Shown here: piece by piece, positions 43,983 through 51,645 of the stretch
How the letters are laid out: every line of letters starts with the position of its first letter
How positions within the stretch are numbered: the stretch's first letter is position 1
NCBI RefSeq assembly: GCF_029814825.1
Contig: NZ_CP122379.1
Coordinates: 2,954,501 to 3,018,500 of the forward strand
Length of the DNA: 64,000 nt
Direction: 5' to 3'
From: Aequorivita marisscotiae
Lineage (GTDB): Bacteria > Bacteroidota > Bacteroidia > Flavobacteriales > Flavobacteriaceae
Translations under genes and position numbers: made by a program
Notes under the pieces: model-generated
The model's input: only the letters and a program-made list of their open reading frames with translations
Database searches by the model: none
Told to the model about the DNA's origin: nothing

Positions 43983-45270
43983 GTCTATTCAATTAAGTGT
44001 GTCAATTTATAATTTAATAAATTAGACATATGAAAAGTACAGAAAGTAATTTAGATATGGAAGCTCTCATAAAACAAATGGGCGAAGAGCTTCGATCCGG
44101 CAAACCACTTACAGGAACTGGTGGTGTTTTCACTCCATTGATAAAAAAAGTGATAGAATCGAGTCTCGAGGGCGAAATGGATGCCCATCTCAAACAAGAA
44201 GGCAAGACATCAAAGAACCGTCGCAATGGGCGGGGGCGAAAAAATGTCCTTAGCTCTTCTGGTGGGCTGGAAATTTTTTCGCCGCGTGACCGCAATGGTA
44301 CGTTCGAGCCCCAAACAGTAAAAAAGCGACAGCGCAGGCTTGATATGGATCTTGACAAGAAGATTCTGTCCCTTTACGGTCGCGGGATGAGCTACCGTGA
44401 CATTCAGGACCAGTTAAAGGAAATGTATGATGTTGAGCTGTCCGTAGGCACCCTGAACGCAATAACCGATAAGATACTTCCAGATATATTGGAATGGCAA
44501 CAACGCCCCTTGGAGGGCGTATATCCAGTAATGTGGCTCGATGCAATGCACTTCAAGGTAAGGGAACACGGAAAAGTTGTTACAAAAGCTGTTTATAATA
44601 TCTTGGGAGTCAATCGGGACGGAGAGAAACAGGTTCTGGGGATTTATTTTGGTGATAATGAATCCAGTAGTTTTTGGAGAAGTGTCCTTCACGAGCTTAA
44701 ACAACGTGGTGTCCAGGATATATTTGTAGCCTGTATTGATAACCTAAGCGGTTTTGGCGATGCCGTTGAGGATATCTTTCCCCAGACCGATGTACAGTTA
44801 TGTCTGGTACACCAAATGCGGAACAGCATAAAATATGCATCCCACCTTGATGTCAAGCCTTTGGTAAAGGATCTGAAAAAGATATACACAGCTCTGAATG
44901 AACAAGCGGCCGCTCAATATCTGGTACAAGCTGAGGAAAAATGGGGAAAGAAGTATAAAGTTATTTTTAGAAGTTGGAACAATAACTGGGTCAGACTGAC
45001 CAATTTTTATAAATACCCGCCAGCACTCAGAAGAGTAATCTATACCAACAATCCCATTGAAAGCTACCACAGAATGGTACGCAAGACAACAAAAACAAAA
45101 GGGGCTTTTACATCAGAAAATGCAATTGTAAAACAATTGTATCTTGCAACAGTAAATGCACAGACTAGATGGAATGGAACTATGTTTGCATGGACATCCG
45201 TGAGAAGAGACCTCGTAGATTATTTTGATAACAGATTTTTAACCGATGACACACTTTAATGAACACTCCC
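43981..45270 (+). mobile_element. IS256-family insertion sequence, complete
   Basis: About 1290 bp. An 8-bp target duplication, GAGCGGGT, stands at 43973-43980 and 45271-45278. The ends are imperfect inverted repeats sharing TAAGTGTGTCA on the left and TAAAGTGTGTCA in the reverse complement of the right. Direct repeats and an intact transposase indicate a recent insertion into the end of the LRR gene. Confidence 0.9.
44030..45259 (+). CDS. IS256-family transposase
   Basis: 409 residues, full length. The DDE catalytic residues are D171 (VMWLDAMHF), D237 (VACIDNLSGF) and E344 (TNNPIESYHRMVRKTTKTKG). The N-terminal region has LEGEMDAHLKQEG and RNGRGRKNV, both typical of the family. No frameshift or stop, so it is likely active. 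Confidence 0.96.
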   Translation: MKSTESNLDMEALIKQMGEELRSGKPLTGTGGVFTPLIKKVIESSLEGEMDAHLKQEGKTSKNRRNGRGRKNVLSSSGGLEIFSPRDRNGTFEPQTVKKRQRRLDMDLDKKILSLYGRGMSYRDIQDQLKEMYDVELSVGTLNAITDKILPDILEWQQRPLEGVYPVMWLDAMHFKVREHGKVVTKAVYNILGVNRDGEKQVLGIYFGDNESSSFWRSVLHELKQRGVQDIFVACIDNLSGFGDAVEDIFPQTDVQLCLVHQMRNSIKYASHLDVKPLVKDLKKIYTALNEQAAAQYLVQAEEKWGKKYKVIFRSWNNNWVRLTNFYKYPPALRRVIYTNNPIESYHRMVRKTTKTKGAFTSENAIVKQLYLATVNAQTRWNGTMFAWTSVRRDLVDYFDNRFLTDDTL

Positions 45271-45278
45271 GAGCGGGT

Positions 45279-45654
45279 CTAGATAATAACTTCACCGAAT
45301 TATAAAACTTCTTTTTCTTTAATATTTTCTGAAACATAGACAACTTCTGATTATTGTTTTGCTGCACGTGCTATAATATGCATTATTTGCCTTCCTATTC
45401 TATTTAATACAATTTCAACATTATTTGAACTTCTGCTGAGAGGTTTTTTATTATTTAATTTGGAGGCCTGAATTCTATCCATATACTTTTTGGGTTGGTA
45501 GAAACTGTTCTACGTCCCTACCCGCTTGCGATTCTGTTGGACAGGAAATTGCCGATAAGGAGTCACCCACTCGACTTACTGTTTGGTCGGAAACCAGCAG
45601 GGCAATATAGCCCCACCAATCCGCCTTACCGTCGGCTAGGAAACCACCAGCAAA
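45279..45654. other. Intergenic region downstream of the IS256 element
   Basis: Former 3' flank of the LRR gene (CTAGATAA stop at 45278-45285). AT-rich; from about 45520 there are decayed pieces of the three-hairpin repeat (GGACAGGAAATTGCCGATAAGG) and short Cys/Pro-like palindromes. No gene was recognised. Confidence 0.5.
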
Positions 45655-45780
45655 CACACCCAAAATCATCAAAATCCCTACCCGCCGATGTACTATTGGG
45701 TGGAAGACCCCACCCAAAACCGCCTGAAATGGCGGTTTCGACCTCCCCGAAGGGGAGGTAATTCGGAATTTTAAGGTGAA
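45655..45780. repeat. Three-hairpin repeat, copy 3 (diverged)
   Basis: ACCGCCTGAAATGGCGGT and ACCTCCCCGAAGGGGAGGT hairpins, followed by AATTCGGAATTTTAAGG. The first hairpin has changed but the second stem stays perfect, with a changed loop, so the structure is kept while the sequence drifts. Confidence 0.75.
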
Positions 45781-45902
45781 TTTTGTGCGGGTGCAAGAAT
45801 ATGCAGATATATGCAAAAATATGCAATCTGTGTTTTGAAAAATTGTATTGGAGGGTTGTGGTTGTAGGTTTGGGCTATGTTTAACCCTTAAAATTTGTTA
45901 TT

Positions 45903-46658
45903 ATGGCAAAACAAAAAGGAATTGTAAAGTTAAAAGGTACGATAGGAGATTATACCTTTTACAAATCTGAGGACGGGTTTATGGCCCGTCAGAAAGGCGG
46001 TATTGAGAAGAACCGCATTTTGAATGATCCCGTATTTAAGCGAACACGCGAGAACGGGATGGAATTTGGAAGAGCCGGAAAAAGTGGACAGCTAATTCGG
46101 AAAGCAGAGCGCGTGCTCTTGAGACAGGCGAGTGACAATCGCGTTACCTCGCGATTGGTGAAAGTGTTGATGGCGATCATTAAAACCGATCCGTTGAATA
46201 AGCGCGGTAGCCGAACCGTACAGGACGGAGATATGGCCTTGTTGAAAGACTTTGACTTTAACCTGAAAGGGAAGCTAAATACCGTGTTCTTTAACGGGTA
46301 TAGTTTGGTATTTGACCGTGCTGCAGGTAGCTTGGATGTTGAAATTTCGGAATTTATTCCCAATGAGACCATCGATGCTCCAAGGGGTACCACCCATATT
46401 CAAATAGTGGGAGGTATTTGCGCATTGGATTTTACCAATAAAAGTTTTGAGGAAGATCATACTTTTTCGGCAATTATTCCTTGGGATACGACGCTACAAG
46501 CGCCCATTACCCTTAGCAGCACCATTAGCCCGGCGAGCACCTTACCGGTAATCCAGGTTGTTGGTGTAAACTTCTTTCAAGAAGTGAATGGGGAAATGTA
46601 TCCGCTTAGAAACGGAGCGTTTAATGCCTTGACGATAATTGAGGTAGATCAGTTGTAA
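45903..46658 (+). CDS. Conserved Bacteroidota protein of unknown function, 251 residues
   Basis: Starts MAKQKGIVKLKGTIGDYTFY, then KSEDGFMARQKGG, RTRENGMEFGRAGKSGQLIR; the second half is beta-rich without motifs. I recall proteins with this N-terminus in many Bacteroidota, usually followed by a DUF5675 gene, as here (18-base gap). The basic, glycine-containing N-terminal half looks like a structural or nucleic-acid-binding part. Neither function nor location can be derived. Confidence 0.8.
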   Translation: MAKQKGIVKLKGTIGDYTFYKSEDGFMARQKGGIEKNRILNDPVFKRTRENGMEFGRAGKSGQLIRKAERVLLRQASDNRVTSRLVKVLMAIIKTDPLNKRGSRTVQDGDMALLKDFDFNLKGKLNTVFFNGYSLVFDRAAGSLDVEISEFIPNETIDAPRGTTHIQIVGGICALDFTNKSFEEDHTFSAIIPWDTTLQAPITLSSTISPASTLPVIQVVGVNFFQEVNGEMYPLRNGAFNALTIIEVDQL

Positions 46659-46676
46659 TCTTTAAATGGAATCGTT

Positions 46677-47087
46677 ATGGAATTTTATCTTCATAGAATT
46701 CATTATAAAGGCGGAACAAACGGCGCGTTATTTCATAAGCAACAGTTTCTGTGCTTCTGCATAGAGTTGCCTTGGCGATTGAACGCCCGGAATGTTTCCT
46801 GTATTCCTGACGGCACCTATGAGATGCGACCATTTTTCTCTCTGCGTTTTAAACATCATTTACGATTGATAGACGTACCTGGGAGAAGTGGCATACTATT
46901 GCACCCGGCAAACAATGCTCAAACTGAGCTTCGGGGCTGTATAGCACCTGTGTCGCAGTTAACAGGCATTGGCAGAGGTCTTGGATCTCGAAGAGCTTTG
47001 GATAAGGTCTTAATGCGGATTGAAGGGCATCGGGAAACGCATGAAGCGATTACGTTGACAGTGATATCGGAGTTATCCGGTAGGTAG
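46677..47087 (+). CDS. DUF5675 family protein
   Basis: 136 residues. The core reads FCIELPWRLNARNVSCIPDG, then GILLHPANNAQTELRGCIAP. The 'H..N.........GC' pattern recalls the catalytic Cys motif of L,D-transpeptidase-like cell-wall enzymes, but the family is uncharacterised. Lies after the 251-residue gene and upstream of the small membrane-protein cassette. I infer a cell-wall-active enzyme of a phage-derived or lysis-like set, with low certainty. The TAG stop is followed by a heptamer array within four bases. Confidence 0.8.
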   Translation: MEFYLHRIHYKGGTNGALFHKQQFLCFCIELPWRLNARNVSCIPDGTYEMRPFFSLRFKHHLRLIDVPGRSGILLHPANNAQTELRGCIAPVSQLTGIGRGLGSRRALDKVLMRIEGHRETHEAITLTVISELSGR

Positions 47088-47090
47088 TCC

Positions 47091-47381
47091 GTTGGCGGTT
47101 GTCAGTTGTCGGTTGGCGGTTGTCAGTTGTCTGTTTTCGGTTTTCGGTTGTCGGTTTTCGGTTGTGGGTTGGCGGTTGTCGGTTGTCAGTTGGCGGTTGG
47201 CGGTTGTCAGTTGTCTGTTTTCGGTTTTCGGTTGTCGGTTTTCGGTTGTGGGTTGGCGGTTGTCGGTTGTCAGTTGTCGGTTGGCGGTTGTCAGTTGTCT
47301 GTTTTCGGTTTTCGGTTGTCGGTTTTCGGTTGTGGGTTGGCGGTTGTCGGTTGTCAGTTGGCGGTTGGCGGTTGGCGGTGT
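47091..47381 (+). repeat. Heptamer array 12 with 84-bp higher-order repeat
   Basis: About 41 units. Unlike other arrays it contains AGTTGTC, TGTTTTC and GGTTTTC units in a fixed order. The block of 12 heptamers starting AGTTGTC-TGTTTTC recurs three times at 84-bp intervals, which means duplication by large blocks and not only single units. Confidence 0.95.
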
Positions 47382-48164
47382 TCTCCTAGGCTGAAGCTTC
47401 GGGGGACGAAGTAGTGGTAATTGCTTTTGCGATGAGGGTGGGACGTGGGTAAATGGGGGGAATGGTGGATTGGTGAATTTGTTAATTGGTTAATTGGTTA
47501 ATTGGTTAATTTGGGATTTGTTAATTGGTTAATTTGAAAATGGAAAAGCATTTCTTTACCCCAGCCCTAAAGGGTGGAAATGCTTTTTGGATAGTTAACA
47601 CGATTAGTATTAAGAGTTCCACGTCATACGTCATAAGTAACCCTTCGACTGCGCTCAGGGGGACGGGTTTGGGGATTTGTGATTTGTTAATTTGGGATTC
47701 GTTAAATTGTTAATTCGGGATTTGTTAATTCGGGATCTGGTGATTGGGGATTGGGGATTCGTCAATTGGTGATTTGTGATTTGGGGTTGGGAAGGAAAGC
47801 ATTTCTTGCCCCGACCCTAAAGGGTGGAAATGCTTCTTAAGTTTTGATTCTACGACTGAGCTTACTTCGACTCCATTCAGTGATCGGGGTTTGACCCTTC
47901 GACTGCGCTCAGGGCGGCAGTTCTTTGGATTTGTTAATTTGGGATTCGTTAAATTGTTAATTCGGGATTTGTTAATTCGGGATCTGGTGATTGGGAATTG
48001 GGATTGGTTGAATTTGGAATTCGTTGATAAGTGCGGTCTGAGGAAAGAAACAGGACTGTTGTGGTACTGGGAACAGGAAGCTCTTCTAGCCTTTCCAGTA
48101 GTAAAGGTGGGACAAGCTCTTCAAAGGATGGAAATAAAATATGTATAATTTAAAAAATTAGATT
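47382..48164. repeat. Low-complexity region with TTAATTGG, GGGATTY and hairpin repeats
   Basis: TTAATTGG octamers (47478-47530), GGGATTC/GGGATTT heptamers, two copies of the AGCATTTC...GGAAATGCT hairpin (47544-47588 and 47795-47836) enclosing CCCTAAAGGG, and GACTGCGCTCAGGG segments near 47650 and 47900. No gene is visible before 48165. Confidence 0.8.
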
Positions 48165-48443
48165 ATGAATTTATTTGAACGAATAGTGCGGCCTACGCCA
48201 CGATTTTTTAGGAGGCTGCGGAATATTGGGATTGGGTTGTCGGCTATAGGTGGGGCTATAGTGGCGGAGGCTTATTTTTTGCCGAGCGTGCTGACTAAAA
48301 TTGCTGGGTATCTGATTGTTGCAGGTACAGTGGCCTCTGTGGTAAGCCAGACGGTGATTAATGATAAAAATGATGATGACTATCCCCCACCCGATGGAAT
48401 GGCAGCTCCAGGACCGAATCCGTTATTGGATGTTAATCGATAA
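48165..48443 (+). CDS. Small two-helix membrane protein, copy 1
   Basis: 92 residues. A basic amphipathic start (RPTPRFFRRLRNIG) is followed by two membrane segments (GLSAIGGAIVAEAYFLP and IAGYLIVAGTVASVVSQ) and a Pro/Asp-rich tail ending PGPNPLLDVN. It resembles holin-like proteins. A diverged, 5'-truncated second copy lies at 53.38 kb. The next gene starts 12 bases later. Confidence 0.75.
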   Translation: MNLFERIVRPTPRFFRRLRNIGIGLSAIGGAIVAEAYFLPSVLTKIAGYLIVAGTVASVVSQTVINDKNDDDYPPPDGMAAPGPNPLLDVNR

Positions 48444-48455
48444 ATACGAGAAATT

Positions 48456-48626
48456 ATGGACAATTATAAGATAAGTATTTTTGGAGGAACGGTATTTGGG
48501 ATATTACCTAATTTACCGATAGAGGATATAATGGTAACCGTTTGTATGGCTATTATTGGGACTATTAGTAGTTATGTGGTAACCGTGCTACTGAAATGGA
48601 TTAGCAAGCGGTTGGAAAAGCTGTAA
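48456..48626 (+). CDS. Small membrane protein (holin-like), 56 residues, copy 1
   Basis: Reads MDNYKISIFGGTVFGILPNL, then a membrane segment MVTVCMAIIGTISSYVVTVL and LKWISKRLEKL. One or two membrane segments plus a basic tail is a holin-like layout. It is conserved in the second copy at 53631-53801, with mostly conservative differences, which supports selection on the protein. It follows the 92-residue gene by 12 bases. Confidence 0.75.
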   Translation: MDNYKISIFGGTVFGILPNLPIEDIMVTVCMAIIGTISSYVVTVLLKWISKRLEKL

Positions 48627-48644
48627 TATTTTAATATGTTTTTT

Positions 48645-48683
48645 TGAGAAGGGGGCTTCTGGGTGACTGGGGGCTCTTTTTTT
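48645..48683 (+). terminator. Putative terminator after cassette copy 1
   Basis: AGAAG-GGGG-CTTCT hairpin, then GGGTGACTGGGGGCTC and a T-run. It is identical in the second copy (53821-53859) over about 40 bases while the genes themselves diverge, suggesting a functional element. Confidence 0.5.
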
Positions 48684-48801
48684 TGGTTATTTTTTATTAT
48701 TTATTATTATTATTTATTGGTGGCTGCTGAATTGGTTAAGTTTTGATTCGTTAATTGGAAACCACGAATACACGAATTGTTTTTCTTTACATTGCTCGAA
48801 A

Positions 48802-48894
48802 AAGTGGCACAAATCAAACCGTTATAGGTTTTTCGGTCGTAGACAAACTGGCACAGTTTGAACCGAAATCAGTGGCACAAATTGAACCGAATTA
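48802..48894 (+). mobile_element. Relic IS21-type terminal repeats
   Basis: AAAGTGGCACAAATCAAACC, CTGGCACAGTTTGAACCGAA and AGTGGCACAAATTGAACCGA: three spaced copies of the terminal motif of an IS21-like element, without any transposase gene beside them. The same motif in opposite orientation lies at 52283-52318. Confidence 0.6.
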
Positions 48895-48899
48895 ACCAC

Positions 48900-49500
48900 A
48901 AAGAACTCTAAGAAGGCACAAAGGACACAGAGAGGTTGTTAGTTTGTTAATTGGTGATTCGGGATTTGTTAATTGGTTAATTCGGGATTGAGGATTTGGG
49001 ATTCGGGATTTGGGATTTGGGATTTGTTAATTGGTTAATTTGTTAATTCGGGATTCGGGATTCGGGATTTGGGATTTGTTAATTGGTTAATTTGTTAATT
49101 CGGGATTCGGGATTCGGGATTTGGGATTTGGGATTTGTTAATTGGTTAATTTGTTAATTCGGGATTCGAGATTCGGGATTGGTTAATTGGTTAATTGGTT
49201 AATTGGTTAATTGGTTAATTAGAAAATAAAAAAGTATTTCTTTGCCCCAGCCCTAAAGGGTGGAAATGCTTATTAGGACTTTTACGGTTTGACTGCGCTC
49301 CCTTCGACTTCACTCTGGGACTGGGGTTATTTTTTTAGTTATAGTAGATTGTCTTTGGTTGGTAGTTATGAGTTGTGAGCTGGTTGACGGTTGTAGTTGG
49401 TTGTTAGGTGTTTTGTTAATTGGTGAATTGGGGATTTGATGCAAATTTTTATGATTATATCGAGAGTTGAAATTCACACAGATACCATTGGTTAATACTT
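48900..49500. repeat. Satellite of GGGATTY and TTAATTGG units
   Basis: From about 48950 to 49222 the sequence consists of GGGATTC/GGGATTT heptamers alternating with TTAATTGG/TTAATTTG octamers in three blocks of roughly 60-70 bp, ending in five tandem TTAATTGG. It is followed by the AGTATTTC...GGAAATGCT hairpin (49227-49270) and a decayed GGTTGACGGTTGTAGTTGG piece. No gene is visible. Confidence 0.85.
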
Positions 49501-49522
49501 TTAAGGTGTGTTAGCAGAACTA

Positions 49523-49768
49523 TCAAGGTTTACAAACACTACAAGCCGTATAGCCTGCGTCTTTAGCATTTGTTTTGCTAGTCTTTATTTTGCTCTTTTT
49601 AAGATAATGGCAGGTTTCTTTGTGATACTTCGTGCCGGTTTTGGTGATATAGACTACCTCTTGGACTGGATGTATTTGAGAGATTGGCGCTGGTAACGGG
49701 GCGTTGGCAAAATTGGGGAAAATGCAGAATGCAAGGAATAAGAAAAATAAGAGTAGTTTTTTCAACAT
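49523..49768 (-). CDS. Small secreted protein with Cys-containing 'TGTKYHKETC' domain
   Basis: 81 residues. A signal peptide (LLLFFLFLAFCIFPNFANA) is followed by a ~40-residue domain: VYITKTGTKYHKETCHYLKK, then DAGYTACSVCKP. The His/Cys spacing (H..TC, CSVC) recalls the Ada-like metal-binding knuckle often found at the end of nuclease-like proteins. Probably a zinc-binding extracytoplasmic peptide; function unknown. Confidence 0.75.
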   Translation of the reverse strand: MLKKLLLFFLFLAFCIFPNFANAPLPAPISQIHPVQEVVYITKTGTKYHKETCHYLKKSKIKTSKTNAKDAGYTACSVCKP

Positions 49769-49820
49769 AGTAAATGCTTTTGAAGGCTAGGTGAAAATAA
49801 TAAATTAATGATGGATTCAG

Positions 49821-50050
49821 CTAGTTTTTGTTGTACTTAACAATCCTCCCAGGATTGCCAACAACAACCGCCCCATCAGGTACATCTTTTAAAATTACCG
49901 CCCCTGCTCCTACAGTGACCCATTTTCCAATTTTTACTTCTGGTATCACACAGGCTCCAATCCCAATATGGGTGCCTTCTCCTACGTGTACTCCCCCGGC
50001 TAAGCTAGCATTAGGCGATATATGTACAAAATCTTCAAGCGTACCTAGAT
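49821..50050 (-). pseudogene. C-terminal fragment of a PglD/NeuD-like sugar acetyltransferase
   Basis: The coding part reads LEDFVHISPNASLAGGVHVG, then GTHIGIGACVIPEVKIGKWV, GAGAVILKDVPDGAVVVGNP. These are left-handed beta-helix hexapeptide repeats, as in the C-terminal half of PglD/NeuD acetyltransferases, including the active-site His region (HIS). The N-terminal domain is missing. The frame upstream of about 50050 is antisense to an HTH gene fragment, so the gene was cut at a rearrangement point. It lies on the strand of the EPS genes and is probably a lost EPS gene. Confidence 0.8.
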
Positions 50051-50320
50051 CAAGTGGAGTTTGCTCAAAAAATTGATGTATCTGAAGGTTATATAGGAAA
50101 TATTGAGAATTCAAAAAATCCGGCAAAAGCAAATACTAGATTGATTGCGAGAATTGCTTTAGCACTTAAACAGACCTCTTATTTTGAAATACTACCCAAA
50201 CAAATCGTTAAAAACGATATTGTTAAATTAAGACTTGAATTATTTGATATAAATACTAGAAATCAAGCACTTGATAGTAAGGGCAATGTTCCAGAGAGGT
50301 TAAAAATACTTTCTAAATAA
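50045..50320 (+). pseudogene. C-terminal part of an XRE-type regulator gene
   Basis: Reads VEFAQKIDVSEGYIGNIENS, then TRLIARIALALKQ and KLRLELFDINTRNQALD with VPERLKILSK. The HTH_3 domain has lost its first helix at the fusion with the acetyltransferase fragment. A GTG at 50054 could start a shortened product, but its HTH would be incomplete. Confidence 0.7.
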
Positions 50321-50644
50321 ATTTTAACTGATGAAGAGTTTAAAATTTTCAAAACAGAAAAATTGCCCTATTGTACAATAGTAAAAAAATAAAATCTTGA
50401 TTATATAGCGTAGTATTATTAGACTAGCATTTATGTCTATGCCTTTGTTGGAATTCCTATACAGGTATTGTATTTAGTTAAACGGTCATTAAACGTGTTA
50501 CAAAAACTTATTCCTTATAATTATAATTTCACTCCTGTTAAATTATTTTGTTACGATTTTCTGAAATTGAACGGGGTTTAATTAGGTTATAAAAAAAGCT
50601 ATATTGCAATTAAAATACTGTAAGTTTTCTAATCATTGTTTTTA
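50321..50644. other. Intergenic region upstream of the HipA-like gene
   Basis: 324 AT-rich bases, no repeats of the main families. Probably contains the promoter of the kinase-like operon. Confidence 0.4.
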
Positions 50645-51640
50645 ATGTCCACTCCACTTACCAGAGAATCTGTGATACACAAAAGCGGCACTAATCCTAC
50701 ACACGGGGTAATCAAGCCCATGCGAAAGAAATATTATAAGGTTTTAACTGAATCTGTTGGCGGCGATGCGCCGAAAGATGTAATAAGATTTTATGAGTAC
50801 GGAAGAGGAAGAGTAAAGAATTCGAAGTCTTGGCCAAAATACATTGCCAAAATAGGTCATAAATGGTATCCAAATGAGAGCATAACAGAGCATTTTATGA
50901 CAAGTATCGGTAAATCTTTCGGCATAGAAATTGCAAATTCAAAGTTAGTTTTTGCAGAGGGCTATGTGAGGTTTTTGAGTGAGCATTTTCATAGTGAAGA
51001 ACAATCTCTTATTCATGGAGCAAACATTCTGTCTAGGTACTTGTCTGAAAAAGATACAAAATGGTTAGATGATTTAGACAATCAAAAATTGCTCAAGGGG
51101 GAAATCAATATACAAGATGTAATTTTAGCTCTTCAAGATGTTTTTCCTAATGAAACTATATTGGATTGCTTTGTTGATATGTTATTGTTTGATTGCTTGA
51201 CTGGAAATAATGATAGACATTATTATAATTGGGGAGTTGTGACTCACATTCGGAATACTCATGCCCCTTACTTTTCTCCTATTTACGATACGGCACGAGG
51301 ATTATACTGGAACAGGGATGAAAATTTTATACTATCTTTGCACAGGGATGCAGAATCGACACAAAATAATAGACTTAATAAATACGTTAATAAATCAGTA
51401 CCCAAGATAAGTATACCAGAGAATGAAAAGTGTAATCATTTTCAACTTATTACATATCTAAGGGAAAATAACTTTATAAAAGAGCAACATATAGTCCGAT
51501 GGACTAATAGTACAAGTTTAGAGAAGACACTACATATTCTTAGGAAGGATTTTATGAAACTTTTCACAAAGGAAAGAAGTGAAATTATTGAGAAAATTCT
51601 TAAATTAAGATTTCAAAAGCTTCAAGACATTATTAAGTAG
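50645..51640 (+). CDS. HipA-like kinase domain protein (HipT-like)
   Basis: 331 residues from the ATG at 50645. Kinase features of the HipA group: a lysine strand KYIAKIG (K69), the catalytic loop GNNDRHYYNWG with D190 and N195, and the metal-binding IYDTARGL with D215. The N-terminal HipA subdomain is absent; a separate gene five bases downstream supplies a protein like it. That makes a split HipA. Predicted to phosphorylate a translation component and act as a toxin. No auto-phosphorylation Ser motif could be assigned. Confidence 0.8.
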   Translation: MSTPLTRESVIHKSGTNPTHGVIKPMRKKYYKVLTESVGGDAPKDVIRFYEYGRGRVKNSKSWPKYIAKIGHKWYPNESITEHFMTSIGKSFGIEIANSKLVFAEGYVRFLSEHFHSEEQSLIHGANILSRYLSEKDTKWLDDLDNQKLLKGEINIQDVILALQDVFPNETILDCFVDMLLFDCLTGNNDRHYYNWGVVTHIRNTHAPYFSPIYDTARGLYWNRDENFILSLHRDAESTQNNRLNKYVNKSVPKISIPENEKCNHFQLITYLRENNFIKEQHIVRWTNSTSLEKTLHILRKDFMKLFTKERSEIIEKILKLRFQKLQDIIK

Positions 51641-51645
51641 AAACT

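Noticed and set aside
44014..45070. Minus-strand ORFs inside the IS256 transposase gene
   Set aside because: Antisense shadows of a clear transposase.
45475..45826. Overlapping ORFs on both strands (88-113 codons)
   Set aside because: They cover the decayed three-hairpin repeat; Pro/Gly-rich translation comes from the palindromes.
47525..48148. ORFs of 62 and 85 codons
   Set aside because: Made of TTAATTGG/GGGATTY repeats and the hairpin repeat; no protein similarity recognised.
49828..50076. Plus-strand ORF of 82 codons with Pro/Thr-rich translation
   Set aside because: Antisense to the hexapeptide repeats of the truncated acetyltransferase.
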